Shown: positions 53,401 to 59,400 of the stretch, piece after piece
How positions within the stretch are numbered: position 1 is the stretch's first letter
How the letters are laid out: every line of letters begins with the position of its first letter
Assembly (NCBI RefSeq): GCF_018274385.1
Contig: NZ_JAAFYZ010000018.1
Span: 16,300 to 80,299 of the forward strand
DNA: 64,000 nt
Origin: Catenulispora pinistramenti
GTDB taxonomy: Bacteria > Actinomycetota > Actinomycetes > Streptomycetales > Catenulisporaceae
Direction of reading: 5' to 3'
Made by a program: the position numbers and the translations under genes
The notes under the pieces: model-generated
Seen by the model: only the letters and a program-made list of their open reading frames with translations
Told to the model about the DNA's origin: nothing
The model's database searches: none

Positions 53401-56400
53401 CGAGCGTGTAGTTCACGTCGATCTTGAGGGAGGTGCCTTCGCCGGCCTTCTCCTCGGTGTACGTGCAGATCGGCAGGTCCGATTCGTCCCTGCCGAGCTC
53501 GCGGATGAGCTTCTGGGTCACCTTCAGCGACGGGGGCAGCTTGGTGGCGAAGATCGCCATGACGTCGTTGGCCGACGTCCTGGGCGCCAGGAGCGGCCGG
53601 TTCAAGTAGCGCTCGGACTCGGCGTCCGCCGCTGGATCGCTGACCCAGGCCGAGAAGGACGTCTTGTTGGCGTTGTCCGCCTCATGACGTCCCAGGACCG
53701 AGGACTTCTCCTGGAACTGCCTGTCCGCCAGCTTGGAAATCGCGAGGCTGTGCAGCTTTTTGTAGGAGTCGAAGTCGACCCCGGGAAGCTTGGGCAGCTC
53801 GCGCAGGGCTTCCGTCATCCCGTCTCGGAACGGGTACGCCCCGTCCGGGAGCTGCTTAGTCTTGTTCTCCGGATCGACGCGGTCGTAGTAGTCACCGGGT
53901 CCGGTGACGCCCCGCGCCTTGGCATCGGCCAGGTTGAGCGACGCCAGCGCCTTCTCATGGTCCTTGGGGTCGATGTACAGGCGCCACCACTCGTCCTCGG
54001 GCAGGACGTCGGTCAGATCCTTCCGAGTGTCCTTTATAAGGTCCCGGTAGCCGCCCTTCAACGCGGACGGCAGCAGACCTCGGAGCTTGGAGCTGAATCC
54101 CGCCCCCCGCAGCTGCTCGTCCGAGCCGCCGGGCGATCTGGTCACCGTCGGTGCCCCGTCGTGCTGATCGACCGGCCGCACGGCCTGGTAATGGGGTCGC
54201 GGACCGCTCGTGTCGAGGAAGAGCGTGACCTCTGTGGCGCCGTCGGGGTTCAGTGAGGTGGCCGTGTGGTCGGAGCGGACCACGGTGATGTGCAGGTCCA
54301 GCAGCACCGCCACGCTCTCCGGCAGGTCGTCGCCGAGCGGGGAGTCCCACAGGCTCGGCAGTCGCTGGGCGAACTCCAGCATCGAGGAGTAGGAGGGGAG
54401 TCCCTTTCCGTTCTCGGTGTCGGCGCGGGCGTACTCGGCGAGCGCCGCCATCCCGTCCTTGCCGTCGTCGGCGTAGCGGTCCGAGATGCTGCGGAGCAAG
54501 CTGGTGCGCTCTTGGAGCGTGCCGTTGTCGAGGAGGTCTGTCAGGCGTTCCAGATGGATGTTCTTGGCGGTGCGCGGTGCGGACGCGGAGTCCAGCGGCG
54601 CGTCGGAAGGCTTGGTCACTCTCGTCGGATCCAGATGGAGCTGCGAGAGTTCTTGCAAGCGGTCGTCGCTGAGTTCGGAGAGCAGGACCTGAGCGCTTCG
54701 CCGGTTTGTCGGCGACTCCTCACCGCCGAGCGTCAGGGGCGTCTCGCCGGGGTGGTCCGAGCCCGTGACGGCGGACTGGCTGAGCCGGTCGGCGACGCTG
54801 TGCCGCCAGGCCGGGACCTTGTCCGGGTCCGGGCCGATGCCGTGGATGTCCAGTTCGCTGAGCGAGGCGGCCAACGCGTGGTGGAAGCAGTTGCCCAGGG
54901 CGAGTGCCGACGGCGGAAGGTCTGGTTCGAAGGGCACGTACGAGGTGTCGTCCAGCTGGAACGCGGATGACGGGGGGCCGTCGTCGTCAGACTGTGTCCC
55001 GGCCTGGTTTTCACGGCTGCCGGTCCATTTGTAAGCCGGTCCGGAGATGTCCTTGTCCCCGGCCGGCAACGGGCTGAAGCCCTTGTCCGCTTCGGCCAGC
55101 GCGCTGGACAGGTGTGATTCGCCGAGTTCTGATTCCTCACGGCCGTCTCGGTAACGGCTCCAGGTCGCACTCGGCTTCTCCGACTTGTCCCACCACTTGT
55201 CCTGCTTCGGGACGGAGTCGCCGCGTCCGGCGACGACGTGGTGTCCCGGCAGCTGCCACACGGTGCCGTTCGCCGCGATGACGTCGCGGCCCAGCTCCTT
55301 GCTGAGGACCTTGGCGAATTCGGCGCCGTCGCAGGCCACGAGGACGACCGGGGCGGCGTCGGCATCGTCGGCGAGCGTGTGCTTCAGCAGGCGCGCGGCT
55401 TCGTCGTATGTCAGGGTTTTGCCGTCGATGCTCACGGTCTTCGCCACCGCGTCCACGTGAGCCGCCACGGTCCGGGTGTTCTTGTATGTCGGCAGCGCCT
55501 CGAACGCCTCCCGGTCCTCGGCCCGGTCCGTCAGGACCAGGTCGCCCCGGTCGTTCTTGCTGATCGCCGAGGCGAACTCATCGTGCAGGGCCTGTCCGTC
55601 CCGGGCGGGCCCGGGACGCTGGCGGCCCGCGGCGTGAGGGCCCGCCAGGCTGTCGCGCAGCTTGTTGACCGTGAGCCTGCCGCGATTCTCCAATGCGGCC
55701 TGGAACAGTCGGCGCTGTGCGGTGGCATCGGTTTCGTGATGCGGGACGAGCTGGTCCAGCAGGGGCTTCAGGGCGTCGGTGCCGAGCGGTCCGTCGCCGG
55801 TACGCGGTGACGTCGAGCGGGCCAGGGTGATCAGTTTGTCAGCGGCCTCCAACCGGTCGGCGACACCGTTCGAGGGCGCCTCGACGGAGTGGCCGGCGGC
55901 GTGGACGACGTCGGCCGCCTCGATGACCCGCCCTCGGGACAGGCCGGTGGTCTTGACCAGGGCACTGATGGTGTCGCTCGCGGCGACCGGGTCGGCGTCG
56001 AACTTCGTGGTGAGCCGTTCATAGCGGAACGAGCGGGCCAGGGTGTCCGTCCCGGCCCGGCCGCGCGGGATCGCCCTCGCCGCGTTGGCCAGGAGCTTCA
56101 AGGTCTGCGGCGTCGCGGTCAGGTCCTCCTCACCGCTGAGTCTCTGGACGAAGCCGTCCAGGTCGTCCAGGCCGAGTGCGCCGTCCCGCGGACCCAGATC
56201 CGCGACGGCGAGGATCCGCGCGAGATCGCCGATCTGCTCCCGGGAGCCGGGACCGGCCGTTTCATAGAGGTGTTTGTGCAAGGCGAGGGTGTCCAGCGCA
56301 CGGTTCAGACCGTCGTCGGATCCCGCGTCTGCCAGCCTACTGATGATCCGGTCCGCGGCCTTCACATCGGTATAGGTGTCGCCGTCGGTCAAGGTGTCCG

Positions 56401-59400
56401 CGTGGCCGCGAACGGATTCGGGCAGTTGCTGCCACTGATGCTCGAAGCGCAGGGCGGCGGTGTCCAGGGCGGACGACGGGTTCTGCCCGGCCTCGCGCGC
56501 GCCGACCGCGTCGGCCAGACTCGCCAGTCGTCGCAGGCCCTCGTCGTGGTCCTTCGGTCCCGGTCCTGGTCCCGGCCCAGGTCCCAGCACCCGGTCGAGT
56601 AAGGGCTCGAAGTCGGCGGCGCGCAGCGGGCCGACGACACTCGCCGTCGACTCCTTGTGGTCCGACCTGAGCAGGTCGGACAGGCGACGCACGGTGGCCA
56701 GCGTCGGTGCCAGGCCGTCCGGCCCGAGTCGGGCGAACTCCTCTTCGCCTAGCAAGCGGTGGGTCAGCGCCAGCAGTTCGACGCCGCGCTCTCGGACGGC
56801 GAACTCATCGAGCCGGCCGGTGGGTGCCCCGGCGTCGCGGAAGGCGCGCGCGGCGTCCTCGTGGGTGATCCCCAGATCCTTCTCGACCGCGGCGAACGCG
56901 GCGCGGGCCCGCACATTGGCGAGGGTGACGTCACGGTGCCCGGTGAGGCCGTCGATCAGCTTGCCCAGAGCGGGCAGGTCCTCATCCGGGGTCCGCTTCG
57001 GGCCGAAGACCTTGTCCAGCACCATTTCGACGTGCTGAGCGTGCAGGGGACCGCGGGCCGCGGCCGCGGTCTTGGGCAGATCGTGCCGGACGAGGTCGAC
57101 GACGGCGGCCAGATGCGTGAGGTCCTGGTCGCCGGGATCCTTCAATCCCAGGTCCCGCACCAGGTTCTGGACGTCGAGGACGCGTTCGCGCCAGCCGCCC
57201 TCCGGCTTCACGCCGGTGCGTTCGGCCAGGCTCGCCAGGTCTTCGGGCTTCAGCCGCAGATCGTGCGCCAGATCCTCGTAGCGCAGCTTGACGGGAAGCG
57301 CGGCGAGCGTGAGGGGCTCGTCCTGGCGGTGGGCCCGCAGGGCGAGGTTCGCCACCTTGGCGACGTCCTGCCGCCATTTCGCATCCAGCCTGCCGCCCCG
57401 GACCTCGTGGATGAGGCGCCGGAAGTCGTTCAGGGTGAGCGGTCGGTCCTCCGGCAGCAGGCCGGGCAGGTCGCGGCGGGACAGCGCGACGAGCTGGTGC
57501 AGGGCCGCCAGCTGGCTGATCCGGTTCGGGTCGGCCGCCCCGAAGGTCTCGCGCTGCAGACCGAGGAGTTCGGTGGCGTGGTCGTAGTCCGCCCGGCCGC
57601 CCCGGCCCGTGCCGTCGGCGACCTCGGGCTTGCCGGACAGCTGTTCGATCTCCCGCCTGCTGACGGTGCGCAGGCTCCTGGCCGACAGGTCCGACACCGT
57701 GCCCAGGTCTTCGCGCAGCCGGTCGAAGGCGGCGCGCCGCCGTTGTCGCAGGGCATTGATCTGATGGAGATCGGCCAGCTGGTCCAGACCCTCCTTGAAC
57801 CCGGCGATCCGCCTCGCGCTCGGCTTGACCCGCATATCGGGGACCTTCGCCAGCAGCGTGTCGAGCGCCTTGGGATTCCCGCCTCGCGCCGCCTTCACCA
57901 TCCGGCCCAGCAGGGCCAGGTCGGGGTCGGGCTTCGCGTCCTCGCCGGCTTTGAGGAGCAGATCGAGACCGGATTCCTTCTTCCCCGAGAGCAGGTCGTA
58001 CAGACGGGTGACGTCGGCGACGTCCACTAGCGACCGGGCACCGACCCCGGAAGCCAGTGCCGCGTCCTGGACCTGCTTGACCGCCTCCTTGTAGTCCTTC
58101 AGATCCGGCAGCCGATCGCGGACCTTCCCGACCAGGTCCTGCCGCACCGCCGCCGAGGCCCGCGCGGTCTTCGTGACGTCCTGCGCCGACGGCCCACGCT
58201 TGAGCAGCGAGGTCTGCTTGCCGTCCTTGAGCAGGTACAGCTGATGGTCGCTGTCGGGGTTCAGGTGCAGGGGGTGCTCGCCGTCCTGGAGCACGACGAC
58301 GTTCACATCGTTGGCGCGGGCGAGTTCGGACAGCCTGTCCAGGTCCGGATCGGCCAGCTTCTCGGCTTTGAAGGCGGTGATGAGGTCGGCGACCGGCTTG
58401 GGGAGGGCCTGCTGCTCGGCCGCGTCGATCTCGGGCTTGGCCAGGCCGCCGGGGTGGACGTCGAACCCCTGATCCCGGCCCAGCACGACCCGGCCGCCGC
58501 CGACGAAGAAGACGACCCGCGGGTCGTACACCGGGCCCAGGGACTTCTGGTCGGCGGAGGGCCGGACCACGACCCAGTCGCCCGGCCCGCCGTCGCTGCC
58601 CCGGACCGGTGCCACGACCTCCAGCTTCGGCGGCGTCGCGCCCGGACCCAGGTCGGGCAGCTTGGCGGCGAAGTCGTTCACGGCGTCCTGGACCGCGTCC
58701 AGGCCGTCGCGTCCGACCGGGTCGGTGAGCACGATCCGGTTGTCGCCGGCGGGGTTGAACAGCTGGCCGGCGTCGAAGTTCTTCTCGTCCGAGACCAGGT
58801 CGTTGAGCTTGGCGACGATGGCGTCCGGGGTCCGGCCGCCGCTGTTTCCCAGATACAGGGTCTTGACGCCGGGGTCCGAGGGCGCGTTCTTGACCAGGTT
58901 CCGCAGGTCGCCCAGATCCGTGGGCAGCGGACTGGATCCGGAGTCGCCCGTGAAATCGGCGATCCGGGGCAGCGACACCGGCGGGATCTCCGGGGTGTCC
59001 AGGTGCAGGTCCAGGTCCAGGTGCGGGTCGGCGTCGAAGTCCGAGCCGTCGTCCGAGCCGACGTCGAGGTAGTCGAGCTCGTCGTCGTGGGGCCCGCCGG
59101 TCGGCGGCGGTTCCTTGAACGTCAGCAGGTTGGTGTCGGACCCGACCTTCTGGAGCGCGAAGTCAGGGGAGAAGTGCTCGTCGACGGGCGGCTTGAAGTC
59201 GTCCTCGGCGAGGTTCATCTCGTCGAAGTCCTCTTCGTGGAAGCCTTCGCCCCCCTTGCCGCCGTGGTTCGCGCCGAACAGCCCCATCGCGGTGCCGCCG
59301 GCCAGCGCGCCGACCGCCTGCTCCCAGTTGATCTGCTGGTTCTGCGCGACGTCGCCGATCAGGGTACTGGCGAAGTTGGAGACGCCGCCGATCCCGCCGA

